Source of the DNA: Nitrosomonadaceae bacterium
Lineage (GTDB): Bacteria; Pseudomonadota; Gammaproteobacteria; Burkholderiales; Usitatibacteraceae
Direction: 5' to 3'
Length of the DNA: 12,592 bases
NCBI GenBank assembly: GCA_021300055.1
Contig: JAJTHU010000112.1
Span: forward strand, 1-12,592
Shown: piece after piece, positions 1 to 6,340 of the stretch
How positions within the stretch are numbered: position 1 is the first letter of the stretch
Layout of the letters: each line of letters starts with the position of its first letter
The notes under the pieces: generated by a model
The model's input: the letters and a program-made list of their open reading frames with translations, nothing else
Told to the model about the DNA's origin: nothing
The model's database searches: none
Program-made: the position numbers and the translations under genes

Positions 1-69
1 ACCCAAGGGTTTTCACTCCCATCAGCACAGAAAGAAAAAACCCGCGCAAGGCGGGTTTTTTGTTTGGGG
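1..69. repeat. 69-bp exact direct repeat, copy A (with terminator)
   Basis: This stretch is identical to 251-319, at a distance of 250 bp. It starts at the very edge of the window, so the repeated unit may extend further left. It contains a factor-independent terminator hairpin. It ends in TTGGGG, which in copy B is the complement of the CCA end and the discriminator base of tRNA-His. Copy A is therefore probably the downstream flank of a tRNA-His gene whose body is no longer next to it; the sequence from 70 onward is unrelated to tRNA. Confidence 0.9.
35..61 (-). terminator. factor-independent terminator, copy A
   Basis: The arms at 35-45 and 51-61 form an 11-bp hairpin: a GC-rich core of CCCGC/GCGGG with A on one side and T on the other, around a 5-nt loop. 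The A-tract and T-tract make it work in either direction in principle. It is identical to the terminator that follows the intact tRNA-His, so minus-strand use is inferred. Confidence 0.75.
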
Positions 70-83
70 ACGAGGCCCGCGGC

Positions 84-109
84 TCCAATCATGCCTGCGC
101 ATGATTGGA
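84..109. repeat. perfect 11-bp inverted repeat, 4-nt loop
   Basis: The arms TCCAATCATGC (84-94) and GCATGATTGGA (99-109) are exact reverse complements around CTGC. The hairpin lies in the 70-149 segment, which separates terminator copy A from the first T-arm-like fragment. No T-run follows it closely, so it does not look like a terminator. Its role is unknown. It could be a REP-like hairpin or a remnant of a small mobile element. Confidence 0.7.
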
Positions 110-159
110 CGGAGCCGAGTCTGAGCGCGATGCACCGCGCGAAGTGGAGGCTGATGGGG

Positions 160-246
160 TTGCTCGGGATGCGATTGCCTCTCGCATCCCTCGGCCTTCG
201 GCCCGTCGCTGCGCGACGTCCTGCGCAAGTCCACTGGACTTGCTGG
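160..246. repeat. structured repeat element, copy 1 (about 87 bp)
   Basis: This copy lies between GCTGATGGGG (150-159) and TCGAACCC (247-254). Those two pieces are contiguous, apart from one T, in the T-arm of the intact tRNA-His. It holds a 9-bp stem (166-174 with 182-190, 7-nt loop) and an 8-bp stem (225-232 with 236-243, 3-nt loop). Between them, GGCC/GGCC around TTC and GTCG/CGAC could also pair. It matches 442-534 in overall layout, with paired changes in the stems. The family is not one I can name. Confidence 0.7.
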
Positions 247-250
247 TCGA

Positions 251-319
251 ACCCAAGGGTTTTCACTCCCATCAGCACAGAAAGAAAAAACCCGCGCAAG
301 GCGGGTTTTTTGTTTGGGG
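251..319. repeat. 69-bp exact direct repeat, copy B (with terminator)
   Basis: This is identical to 1-69. Here the right end runs into the 3' end of the intact tRNA-His gene (complement of 315-390), so this copy is in what looks like its original context: the tRNA 3' flank plus terminator. CCCATCAGC at 268-276 is complementary to GCTGATGGG at 322-330 in the tRNA gene. The terminator hairpin is thus bracketed by a longer inverted repeat. Confidence 0.9.
285..311 (-). terminator. factor-independent terminator of the tRNA-His transcript
   Basis: The arms at 285-295 and 301-311 pair over 11 bp (AAAAAACCCGC with GCGGGTTTTTT) around a 5-nt loop. On the minus strand the hairpin lies only 3 nt past the encoded CCA of tRNA-His and is followed by a T-run (TTTTTTCTTT). 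That is a normal arrangement for ending a tRNA transcript. Confidence 0.9.
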
Positions 320-390
320 TGGCTGATGGGGTTCGAACCCACGACAACTGGAATCACAATCCAGGACTCTACCGCTGAGCTACAGCCACC
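315..390 (-). tRNA. tRNA-His (anticodon GUG), CCA encoded
   Basis: The minus strand reads as a complete 76-nt cloverleaf. It has the extra G at position -1 (base 390) opposite C73 (base 318), the mark of tRNA-His. The acceptor stem is GUGGCUG/CAGCCAC, the anticodon stem is CUGGA/UCCAG, and the anticodon GUG is at 357-355. The T-loop contains TTCGAAC, and CCA is encoded at 317-315. The nearest convincing promoter is at 616-644, upstream of a broken copy of the same gene, so the precursor probably carries both. The terminator follows directly. This appears to be the only functional tRNA-His in the window. Confidence 0.97.
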
Positions 391-405
391 AAAGACTTTG
401 AAACG

Positions 406-428
406 GTGCTACAAAAACCTTTTAGCAC
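406..428. other. hairpin between the two tRNA-His copies
   Basis: GTGCTA (406-411) pairs with TAGCAC (423-428) around an 11-nt A/T-rich loop. It sits in the about 40-nt linker between the broken and intact tRNA-His copies on the minus-strand transcript. It has too few GC pairs and no T-run beyond the stem, so termination there is unlikely. A role in spacing or processing is possible but not shown. Confidence 0.35.
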
Positions 429-431
429 GGA

Positions 432-604
432 GCTGATGGGGCTGCTCGCGGTGCGGTTACATCCCGCACCGCTCGGCCTTCGGCTCGCGCTCTTTGCATT
501 CGCGCGACCTGCGCCAGTCCACTGGACTGGCTGGTCGAACCTCACGACAACTGCTTAGTTGGGTAGCTCACAATCCAGGACTCTACCGCTGAGCTACAGC
601 CACC
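432..604 (-). pseudogene. interrupted tRNA-His copy (pseudo-tRNA)
   Basis: On the minus strand, bases 604-569 match the 5' half of the intact tRNA-His exactly, through the acceptor 5' strand, D-arm, anticodon stem and anticodon GTG (571-569). After the anticodon, about 15 nt (568-554) replace 4 nt of the intact gene and destroy part of the 3' anticodon-stem strand. CAGTTGTCGTG (553-543) then matches again. The T-arm is split by the structured element at 534-442, after which GGGG/GCTGATGGGG-type sequence (441-432) resumes. The acceptor 3' strand has diverged and has no CCA. It cannot fold as a tRNA, yet it keeps the promoter-proximal position. Confidence 0.8.
442..534. repeat. structured repeat element, copy 2 (about 93 bp), inside the pseudo-tRNA
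   Basis: This copy lies between GCTGATGGGG (432-441) and TCGAACC (535-541), splitting the T-arm of the broken tRNA-His at the same place as copy 1 is flanked. It has a 9-bp stem (448-456 with 464-472, 7-nt loop) and an 8-bp stem (513-520 with 524-531, 3-nt loop). Both have the same length and loop size as in copy 1. The shared core runs CTCGGCCTTCGGC, then a variable middle, then CTGCGC and GTCCACTGGAC. The stems differ from copy 1 by matched changes on both strands. Confidence 0.7.
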
Positions 605-615
605 ATAGGGGCGAA

Positions 616-644
616 ATTATAGCTCGCCCAAGGACTCCAGCCAA
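616..644 (-). promoter_or_regulatory. promoter for the tRNA-His transcript
   Basis: On the minus strand, TTGGCT (644-639) and a perfect TATAAT (621-616) are separated by exactly 17 bp, a sigma-70 layout. The stretch after the -10 box is GC-rich (TTCGCCCC), like the discriminator of stable-RNA promoters under stringent control. The -10 box ends 11 nt before the first base of the broken tRNA copy at 604. The intact tRNA begins about 225 nt downstream of the -10 box. Confidence 0.8.
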
Positions 645-690
645 GTCGAAATCGGTAGTGCGGTATTGGCCTCCAACGATGAAACCGAAA

Positions 691-1239
691 TCAGCTGCGC
701 TCCGTTACGCTACTTTCGTCAGCGAATCGACCGAGATCAACGCGGGGTTGCGGCTTCCAGCCCTTCGCGCGATGCTCTGCGACTACAGTCGTGAATACGC
801 CTCCTCGAACCCAAAACTTTGCGGTCAAGCGTGCGAAACGAGGTGACGTGGCGGCAACGATATCGTCAAGAATCTCGTTCGTTACCGCTTCGTGAAACTT
901 ACCCTCATCGCGGAACGACCAGATATACAGCTTGAGGCTTTTCAACTCGACGCAACGTTTGGCTGGGATGTAATCGAGGTACAGCGTCGCGAAATCTGGC
1001 TGTCCGGTCTTGGGACAGAGACAGGTGAATTCGGGAATCTGCATATGGATCACGTATTCCCGCTCCGGCGTTGGGTTCGGAAATACCTCAAGCTGCTTAC
1101 TTGGTTGCGCCGTTGGCTCGTCGCCGAGGGCTGTTAACTTCGCGACAGCTGCTTTGGGAACCAATGACTTAGCGACCTTAGTTGAAGCGGATTCTCTGTT
1201 GCGCTTGGACTTGGTCGGACGATTGCGGACGTTGGACAT
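691..1239 (-). CDS. queF: NADPH-dependent 7-cyano-7-deazaguanine reductase (QueF, unimodular type)
   Basis: QueF reduces the nitrile of preQ0 to the amine of preQ1 in cytoplasmic queuosine biosynthesis. From the ATG at 1239 the protein is 182 residues. The family signature is clear: CLCPKTGQPDFATLYLDYIP lies at about residues 73-92. It contains the expected catalytic cysteine (second Cys, residue 75) and aspartate (residue 82), followed by the conserved VELKSLKLYIWSFRDEG and FHEAVTNEI stretches. This is the short Bacillus-like form, not the about 280-residue two-domain form of E. coli. The first 50 or so residues are basic and low in complexity (KSKRNRES...), probably a disordered extension. 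A TTG at 1293 would add 18 residues, but neither start has a clear ribosome site; I prefer the ATG. It stands alone on the minus strand upstream of the tRNA-His promoter. Confidence 0.93.
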   Translation of the reverse strand: MSNVRNRPTKSKRNRESASTKVAKSLVPKAAVAKLTALGDEPTAQPSKQLEVFPNPTPEREYVIHMQIPEFTCLCPKTGQPDFATLYLDYIPAKRCVELKSLKLYIWSFRDEGKFHEAVTNEILDDIVAATSPRFARLTAKFWVRGGVFTTVVAEHRAKGWKPQPRVDLGRFADESSVTERS

Positions 1240-1354
1240 GGCCAGATATTCGGTTGGGGTGCACCGCTTCGGCACGGTGTAATGTGAAACCAATGTGCGT
1301 GCAGAGCCGATGCAGCGAGGTCGTTACGATAAAATCGGAAGTTTACGGGATACC

Positions 1355-1405
1355 AACCCGCCGACCAGCGCCGCTCGCAACTGTCACTAGGCGTTGCGGC
1401 GGGTT
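1355..1405. other. nested inverted repeat in the queF-smc spacer
   Basis: AACCCGC (1355-1361) pairs with GCGGGTT (1399-1405), and inside it CGCAAC (1376-1381) pairs with GTTGCG (1393-1398). The two helices abut on the 3' side and leave 14 nt unpaired on the 5' side. A further GCGCAA/TTGCGC pair lies at 1419-1424 and 1439-1444. The rest of the 311-bp spacer (1240-1550) shows no gene and no promoter I would defend. The helix could belong to a leader of either divergent gene; it is not followed by a T-run. Confidence 0.4.
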
Positions 1406-1538
1406 TGCTACATAAAGAGCGCAAGCTGCGTAAGTTGTTTGCGCCCTGTTATCGAGCCATCAGAGGCATTGAGGCAGGGCAGTCGAGTTGCTAAAGGTGG
1501 CATTGCCGACAGCAGCAACGCGCAGCTGAGCGATACAT

Positions 1539-1543
1539 AGAGG
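1539..1543 (+). promoter_or_regulatory. ribosome binding site fixing the GTG start of smc
   Basis: AGAGG ends 7 nt before GTG at 1551. The ATG at 1544 overlaps this region but is in another frame, so the GTG is the start. The resulting N-terminus, MRLTQIKLAGFKSF, is the usual start of bacterial Smc. Confidence 0.7.
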
Positions 1544-1550
1544 ATGGTTT

Positions 1551-4500
1551 GTGCGTCTGACCCAGATTAAGCTTGCGGGCTTTAAGAGTTTTGTAGATCC
1601 CACCACGATCGCGGTGCCGGGCCAACTGGTAGGCGTTGTTGGTCCTAACGGCTGTGGCAAGTCGAACGTAATTGACGCCGTGCGTTGGGTGCTTGGTGAA
1701 TCGAGTGCCAAGAATTTGCGCGGTGAGAAGATGGAAGACGTCATCTTCAACGGGTCGTCACAACGCAAGCCCTCTGCGCGCGCGAGCGTAGAGCTTGTGT
1801 TCGACAACTCGCTCGGTCGTATTGGTGGCCAATGGGGTCAGTACGCTGAACTGTCTGTAAAGCGTGTACTGTCGCGCGACGGTAACTCGGACTACTACAT
1901 TAACGGTCAACACGTTCGGCGACGCGATATCACCGACGTATTCCTTGGAACGGGTCTCGGCCCACGCGCATACGCCATCATCGAGCAGGGCATGATCTCT
2001 CGGGTGATCACGTCCAAGCCAGAGGAGTTGCGCGTATTTCTAGAAGAAGTGGCCGGCGTCTCGAAGTATCGTGAGCGACGCAAAGAAACTGAGGCGCGCC
2101 TAGAAGATTCCAAAGAGAACCTCAATCGCGTCGATGACATCTTGGGTGAGTTGAGCAAGAACGTCGAAAGGCTGACCGAGCAGGCCGCTGTTGCCGCGAA
2201 GTATCACGAGCTCAATACCGAACTCAAACTCAACGAGAACCTCTGGGCGTATACCAAGCAGCGTGAAGCGCGTGCCTCGAAAGAGCGCTACGCGAACGAG
2301 ATCGACAAGGCCGAGACGGGCTTTGAGGGCGAGACCGCGCGATTGCGTGAGGTCGAAGCCGCGCTCGATAAACTCCGCCAAGATCATTACGCTGAAACGG
2401 ACCAGCTGACGACTGCTCAAGCGGCCATGTTTGAAGCGAATACCGCCGTCGTGCAATTGGAGCAAGAGATCAACTACCTTGCCGACAATCGCCGCCGTCT
2501 TGGTGCGCAGGTTGAAGCGCTGGCGCAGCAGTTGCTCGAAGTGGAAGCTAATCGCGATGCGACCACAACCGAACTGGATCGTTGGCATCGCGAGTTAGCC
2601 AGTGGAATCGACAAGGTAGCGGAAGCCCGCGAGCGTGCTGAGGCGCTGCGCGAGGAAGTGCCCTCGTATGAAAAGAAGGTGCGCGAGGCTGTCGCCGCAG
2701 TGAAGCTTGCCGACAATGAAGTGCGTACAGCCGAGAGCGACCAGGCGCTCAACGAATCACGCGAAGCCAGTGCGCTCAAGATTCTCTCGCAGCTCGAGCA
2801 ACGCAAGAACCGCCTCACGACCGAAAACATGGCGCTGGTTGTGCCGGAGGACGGCGAAGTTGAGCGTGTGCAAGCCGCTCGCGCCGAATTGCAGGAAGCG
2901 CTCGCGCAGACCGAAGAGCAACTTGCCGCCGCAGAGGGTCGCGTCGAAGATTTGGAGAATCGTCGTCGCGACGCAATCGACAACATTGGTCATGCGACGC
3001 GCGAACTCGCGCGCATTGAAGCCGCCTTGTTGGCCCTGCAGAACCAGCAGGCGCGAATGGACAATAACAATCGCTTGGCGATGTGGTTGGCGAAGTACCA
3101 GCTAGATAACGCGCCGCGACTGTGGCAGTCCGTCAAGATCAAAGAAGGTTGGGAGGACGCACTTGAGGCGGCGCTTGGTCTTCGCCTCAATGCGATGCGT
3201 GTCAGCGATGGTTCCGTCATTGACCGGATTGCCACCGACGCGCCACCGGGCGCCGTTGCGCTGTTTTTGGAAGACGGCACGACTGGCGCTGAGCAGAAAA
3301 CCGAACTCGTCGGCCTAGCGTCCTTTGTTACGGCCGATTCGCCCGGCGCGCTCGGATTTGTCAGAGAGTGCCTAGCAAACGTTTACGTCCTCGAGAACGA
3401 GGCGGATGCGCGCCGACACATGGCGCGCCTGCCGTTCGGCGGCGCGCTCGTCACTGCTAAAGGCCATCTGTACAGCCAGCATGGCGTGACGTTCCATGGG
3501 CCGCAATCGGAGTTGCACGGCGTGTTGCAGCGCCAGCGCGAGATTGAGTCTCTTAAGGCGGAGTTGCCAAGCAAGATTGAAGCGCGCCACGCCATCGAGG
3601 CCCAGCAGAAAGAATTTGAGATCGCACTAGCTGAGACCCAAGAGACGCTCAGACAACTGCGCGCCAGCATGCAGGACACGAAAAACCGTGAACACGCACT
3701 GCAAATGGAGGCCCTCAAACTCGAGCAGGCGGTTGCACAGGCTGAGGGTCGCCGTGCTGCTATCCGCGAGGAGCTTGCTCTGATCGATACCGAGATCGAG
3801 CAGGAGCGGGGCGAAATGGCCGCGGCGCAAGCGGCGCTTGAAGAGGGCGGCAACAAGATCTCCGAGATGACCGATAAGCTCATGGTGCTCGAAGATCAAC
3901 AGCGCGCGGCCGAAAGTGCGCTCAGCGATGCGCGTGAGCGGGTCAATGCAGCGGAGCGTGGGGCGCAAGAAGCGAATTACTTCGAGCGCTCGTGCCACGA
4001 CAAGATCAAGTCCTTGACCGAAATGGTCGCGCAGTTGGCGAAACGTTGGGACGCGCTGAGCGCCAGCCGCACCTCACTTGCGGCCGAACTGGAAAGCTTG
4101 CAGGAAGGCAACATTCAAGAACGCCTACAGGCCGCGCTTGCGTTGCGCCAAGAGCGCGAGAAAGCGTTGGCGGCAGCCCGCGATGCGATGGATGCGGCGA
4201 CCGGCAAGCTAAAAGGCCTCGAAGACCAGCGCCATCAGATCGAGCAGCAGTTGCAGCCGCTGCGTGACAAGATGACAGAACTGCGCATGAAAGAGCAAGA
4301 AGCGCGCATCAACGAAGAGACCTTCACGCAGCAGTTGCTTGACAACGGCGGCAACCTCGAGGAACTCGCTGAACTCGTTGAGAAGAGGACGCGCTCCACC
4401 GCTTATCAGGCTGAGATCAACCGCTTGACGCAGGAAATCACTGCGCTTGGCGCAGTCAATCTGGCCGCACTTCAAGAGCTAGAGCAAGCCACGGTACGCA

Positions 4501-5081
4501 AGGAGTTCTTGGACGCGCAGTCGTCCGACCTCAAGCTTGCGGTCGAGACCCTAGAGAACGCGATCAAGCGCATCGACCGTGAAACACGCGATCTGTTGCA
4601 GACCACCTTTGAAACCGTCAACCGCAACTTCATGGAACTGTTCCCGTCGCTTTTCGGCGGTGGCAACGCCTATCTGCGTCTGACGGGGGACGAGATTCTG
4701 GACGCGGGCCTCCAGGTGTTCGCTCAGCCGCCGGGCAAGAAGAATTCATCAATTCAGTTGCTCTCGGGTGGCGAGAAGGCACTCACCGCGCTGTCACTGG
4801 TGTTCTCGCTGTTCCGCCTGAACCCGGCGCCATTCTGCTTGCTGGACGAGGTGGACGCGCCGCTCGACGACTCCAACACGGACCGCTTCTGTGACCTGGT
4901 CAAGAAGATGTCGGCGTCCACGCAGTTCTTGTTTATTACGCACAACAAGGTGACGATGGAGATGGGCGAGCAACTCGTTGGCGTGACCATGAATGAACCT
5001 GGCTGCTCGCGCATCGTCGAAGTCGATATTGATGCCGCCAAGAAATTTGCGAGCAGCGCGCCGCAAGCCGTTGCCGCGTGA
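1551..5081 (+). CDS. smc: chromosome segregation protein SMC
   Basis: Smc is the ATPase core of the bacterial condensin, which organises and segregates replicated DNA with ScpA and ScpB. The 1176-residue protein has the full layout. Its N-terminal head has Walker A GPNGCGKS (31-38). A long coiled coil, rich in Glu, Lys, Arg, Ala and Gln, runs from about 165 to 510, then a hinge at about 520-650, then a returning coiled coil to about 1010. The C-terminal head has the signature LSGGEK (1071-1076), Walker B CLLDE (1096-1100) and the D-loop APLDDSNT. Length and motifs are complete and no frame break is seen. It starts with GTG behind AGAGG. A 77-bp gap precedes zipA, and the order smc-zipA-ligA is familiar from beta- and gammaproteobacteria, where these genes are often co-transcribed. 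Confidence 0.98.
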   Translation: MRLTQIKLAGFKSFVDPTTIAVPGQLVGVVGPNGCGKSNVIDAVRWVLGESSAKNLRGEKMEDVIFNGSSQRKPSARASVELVFDNSLGRIGGQWGQYAELSVKRVLSRDGNSDYYINGQHVRRRDITDVFLGTGLGPRAYAIIEQGMISRVITSKPEELRVFLEEVAGVSKYRERRKETEARLEDSKENLNRVDDILGELSKNVERLTEQAAVAAKYHELNTELKLNENLWAYTKQREARASKERYANEIDKAETGFEGETARLREVEAALDKLRQDHYAETDQLTTAQAAMFEANTAVVQLEQEINYLADNRRRLGAQVEALAQQLLEVEANRDATTTELDRWHRELASGIDKVAEARERAEALREEVPSYEKKVREAVAAVKLADNEVRTAESDQALNESREASALKILSQLEQRKNRLTTENMALVVPEDGEVERVQAARAELQEALAQTEEQLAAAEGRVEDLENRRRDAIDNIGHATRELARIEAALLALQNQQARMDNNNRLAMWLAKYQLDNAPRLWQSVKIKEGWEDALEAALGLRLNAMRVSDGSVIDRIATDAPPGAVALFLEDGTTGAEQKTELVGLASFVTADSPGALGFVRECLANVYVLENEADARRHMARLPFGGALVTAKGHLYSQHGVTFHGPQSELHGVLQRQREIESLKAELPSKIEARHAIEAQQKEFEIALAETQETLRQLRASMQDTKNREHALQMEALKLEQAVAQAEGRRAAIREELALIDTEIEQERGEMAAAQAALEEGGNKISEMTDKLMVLEDQQRAAESALSDARERVNAAERGAQEANYFERSCHDKIKSLTEMVAQLAKRWDALSASRTSLAAELESLQEGNIQERLQAALALRQEREKALAAARDAMDAATGKLKGLEDQRHQIEQQLQPLRDKMTELRMKEQEARINEETFTQQLLDNGGNLEELAELVEKRTRSTAYQAEINRLTQEITALGAVNLAALQELEQATVRKEFLDAQSSDLKLAVETLENAIKRIDRETRDLLQTTFETVNRNFMELFPSLFGGGNAYLRLTGDEILDAGLQVFAQPPGKKNSSIQLLSGGEKALTALSLVFSLFRLNPAPFCLLDEVDAPLDDSNTDRFCDLVKKMSASTQFLFITHNKVTMEMGEQLVGVTMNEPGCSRIVEVDIDAAKKFASSAPQAVAA

Positions 5082-5158
5082 ACAAGGTGAGCGCCACCGC
5101 AGCGATTCGCGACTCCCTGCTACCCGAAGCCCACTGAATTCCGACTAGCCACGCGCCG

Positions 5159-6331
5159 ATGATTTCAGATTTCCAACTCGTTTTGGTAGGCATCATCGCC
5201 GTCATCATCGTCGGCGTCGTCGTCTACAACCGTTGGCAAGAAGCCAAGTACAAGCGTCGTGCCGAGAGTGCGTTCTCGGCAGCCGACCGAGACGATGCAT
5301 TGTTCAATGCGCCGGGGCCAGCCGCGGATCGCGTCGAGCCTTCGTTTCGCGGCATGGACGCTGACGAAGCCGCGGCGCTTGAAGAGCTTACGCGACCCAT
5401 CGGTACCGTTCCGTGCGCAGGTTCGGGCAGTGCAATTGGGGGAAGTGGCGTTGATGTCGATGCGCGCGACACCCACGTCGGTCGGCCGATCGTGCGCGGC
5501 AGTGCTGCAGAGCTCCAGCCGTCCATCAATCCGGAAATCGATAGCGTCGCCACCATGCTTGCGGACGCGCCGGTCGACGCCGACACGCATGCGCCGGTCA
5601 TCGCGGAGTCTGCCGAGATTTCGCGGCATATCGTTTGGGAGGGGATGACCGGCGGCTTGTGGCAAGTCATTGATCCGACTCTTGATGTTGCGTATCGCGA
5701 GCTGCGCGCCGGGTTGCAATTGGCAGACCGCGCTGGTGCGACGGACGAGACTACGATCGCGGCGTTCCATGAAGCGATGGGCCGATACGCCATGCAGTTG
5801 GGCGCCGTGGCGCAGCGCGAAGACGTTTCCGAAGCCAGCCGCCGCGCGCAGATGGTCGATCAGTTTTGTGCAGAGACCGACATTGAAGTCGCAATCAACG
5901 TCCAGGGCAAGAATGGCGTGACCTTTGCTGCAACAAAGCTGCGTGGCCTAGCCGAGGCTCAGGGTCTGAGGGCTTTGCCGAGTGGAGAGTATGCGCTGCA
6001 TGATGACTATGGGCGCGTCTTGTTCACGCTACGAAACGGCAACCCGCAAGAGGCTCTCGGCCTGCGCGGCGAGCAGCCCTACTTCACGATGCTCAGCTTC
6101 GCGCTCGACGTGCCGCGTACACCGTCGCCCAACCAGAACTTCGAGCGCATGTTCACCCTTGCACTACAGTTCGCCGACGTGTTGCACGGCGAGGTCGTTG
6201 ATGACAACAAGCGCATCCTGACCGCCAACGGGCGCAAGGTAATCGGTGAGACCATCCACGGAATCGTTGGGGAAATGCAAGCGCGCAACGTCGTGCCCGG
6301 CTCTGCGGTGGCGCTGCGGCTGTACGCATAA
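5159..6331 (+). CDS. zipA: cell division protein ZipA
   Basis: ZipA anchors FtsZ filaments to the inner membrane at the division site. The 390-residue protein begins with a single membrane segment (about residues 7-23, VLVGIIAVIIVGVVVY) followed by a basic stretch (NRWQEAKYKRR). This is the expected N-out, C-in arrangement with the bulk in the cytoplasm. A variable acidic linker of about 200 residues leads to a C-terminal domain (about 245-385) with the features of the ZipA FtsZ-binding fold, including the ALRLYA end. Position between smc and ligA supports the call, because sequence conservation in ZipA is low. I see no good ribosome site before the ATG at 5159. ligA follows 9 bp after the stop. 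Confidence 0.88.
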   Translation: MISDFQLVLVGIIAVIIVGVVVYNRWQEAKYKRRAESAFSAADRDDALFNAPGPAADRVEPSFRGMDADEAAALEELTRPIGTVPCAGSGSAIGGSGVDVDARDTHVGRPIVRGSAAELQPSINPEIDSVATMLADAPVDADTHAPVIAESAEISRHIVWEGMTGGLWQVIDPTLDVAYRELRAGLQLADRAGATDETTIAAFHEAMGRYAMQLGAVAQREDVSEASRRAQMVDQFCAETDIEVAINVQGKNGVTFAATKLRGLAEAQGLRALPSGEYALHDDYGRVLFTLRNGNPQEALGLRGEQPYFTMLSFALDVPRTPSPNQNFERMFTLALQFADVLHGEVVDDNKRILTANGRKVIGETIHGIVGEMQARNVVPGSAVALRLYA

Positions 6332-6340
6332 GTTAGGCGC

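Noticed and set aside
1..319. CRISPR array
   Set aside because: There are only two repeats, 69 bp long and 250 bp apart. The repeats contain a terminator, and no cas genes are present.
22..357. A 111-codon minus-strand reading frame across the tRNA 3' end, terminator and repeat
   Set aside because: It runs through a tRNA gene and a terminator hairpin, has no ribosome site and no domain. It is an open frame produced by the repeated tRNA-flank sequence.
554..568. A genuine tRNA intron in the second tRNA-His
   Set aside because: Four bases of the intact gene are missing at the site and the T-arm is also split. Removing the insert would not restore a tRNA.
315..604. Integration site of a genomic island in tRNA-His
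   Set aside because: tRNA 3' ends are common integration sites and partial tRNA copies are present. But there is no integrase or cargo gene, and the inserts are under 100 bp and lie inside the tRNA.
1240..1550. preQ1 riboswitch upstream of queF
   Set aside because: I could not find the compact preQ1 aptamer pattern on the minus strand, and the hairpins present do not match it.
2100..3998. Several long minus-strand reading frames opposite smc
   Set aside because: They are antisense shadows of a complete, motif-rich smc gene, with low-complexity Ser, Arg and Ala composition and no ribosome sites.
5165..5793. Two about 190-200-codon minus-strand frames opposite zipA
   Set aside because: They are antisense to the variable linker of zipA in GC-rich sequence, with no recognisable domain or start signal.
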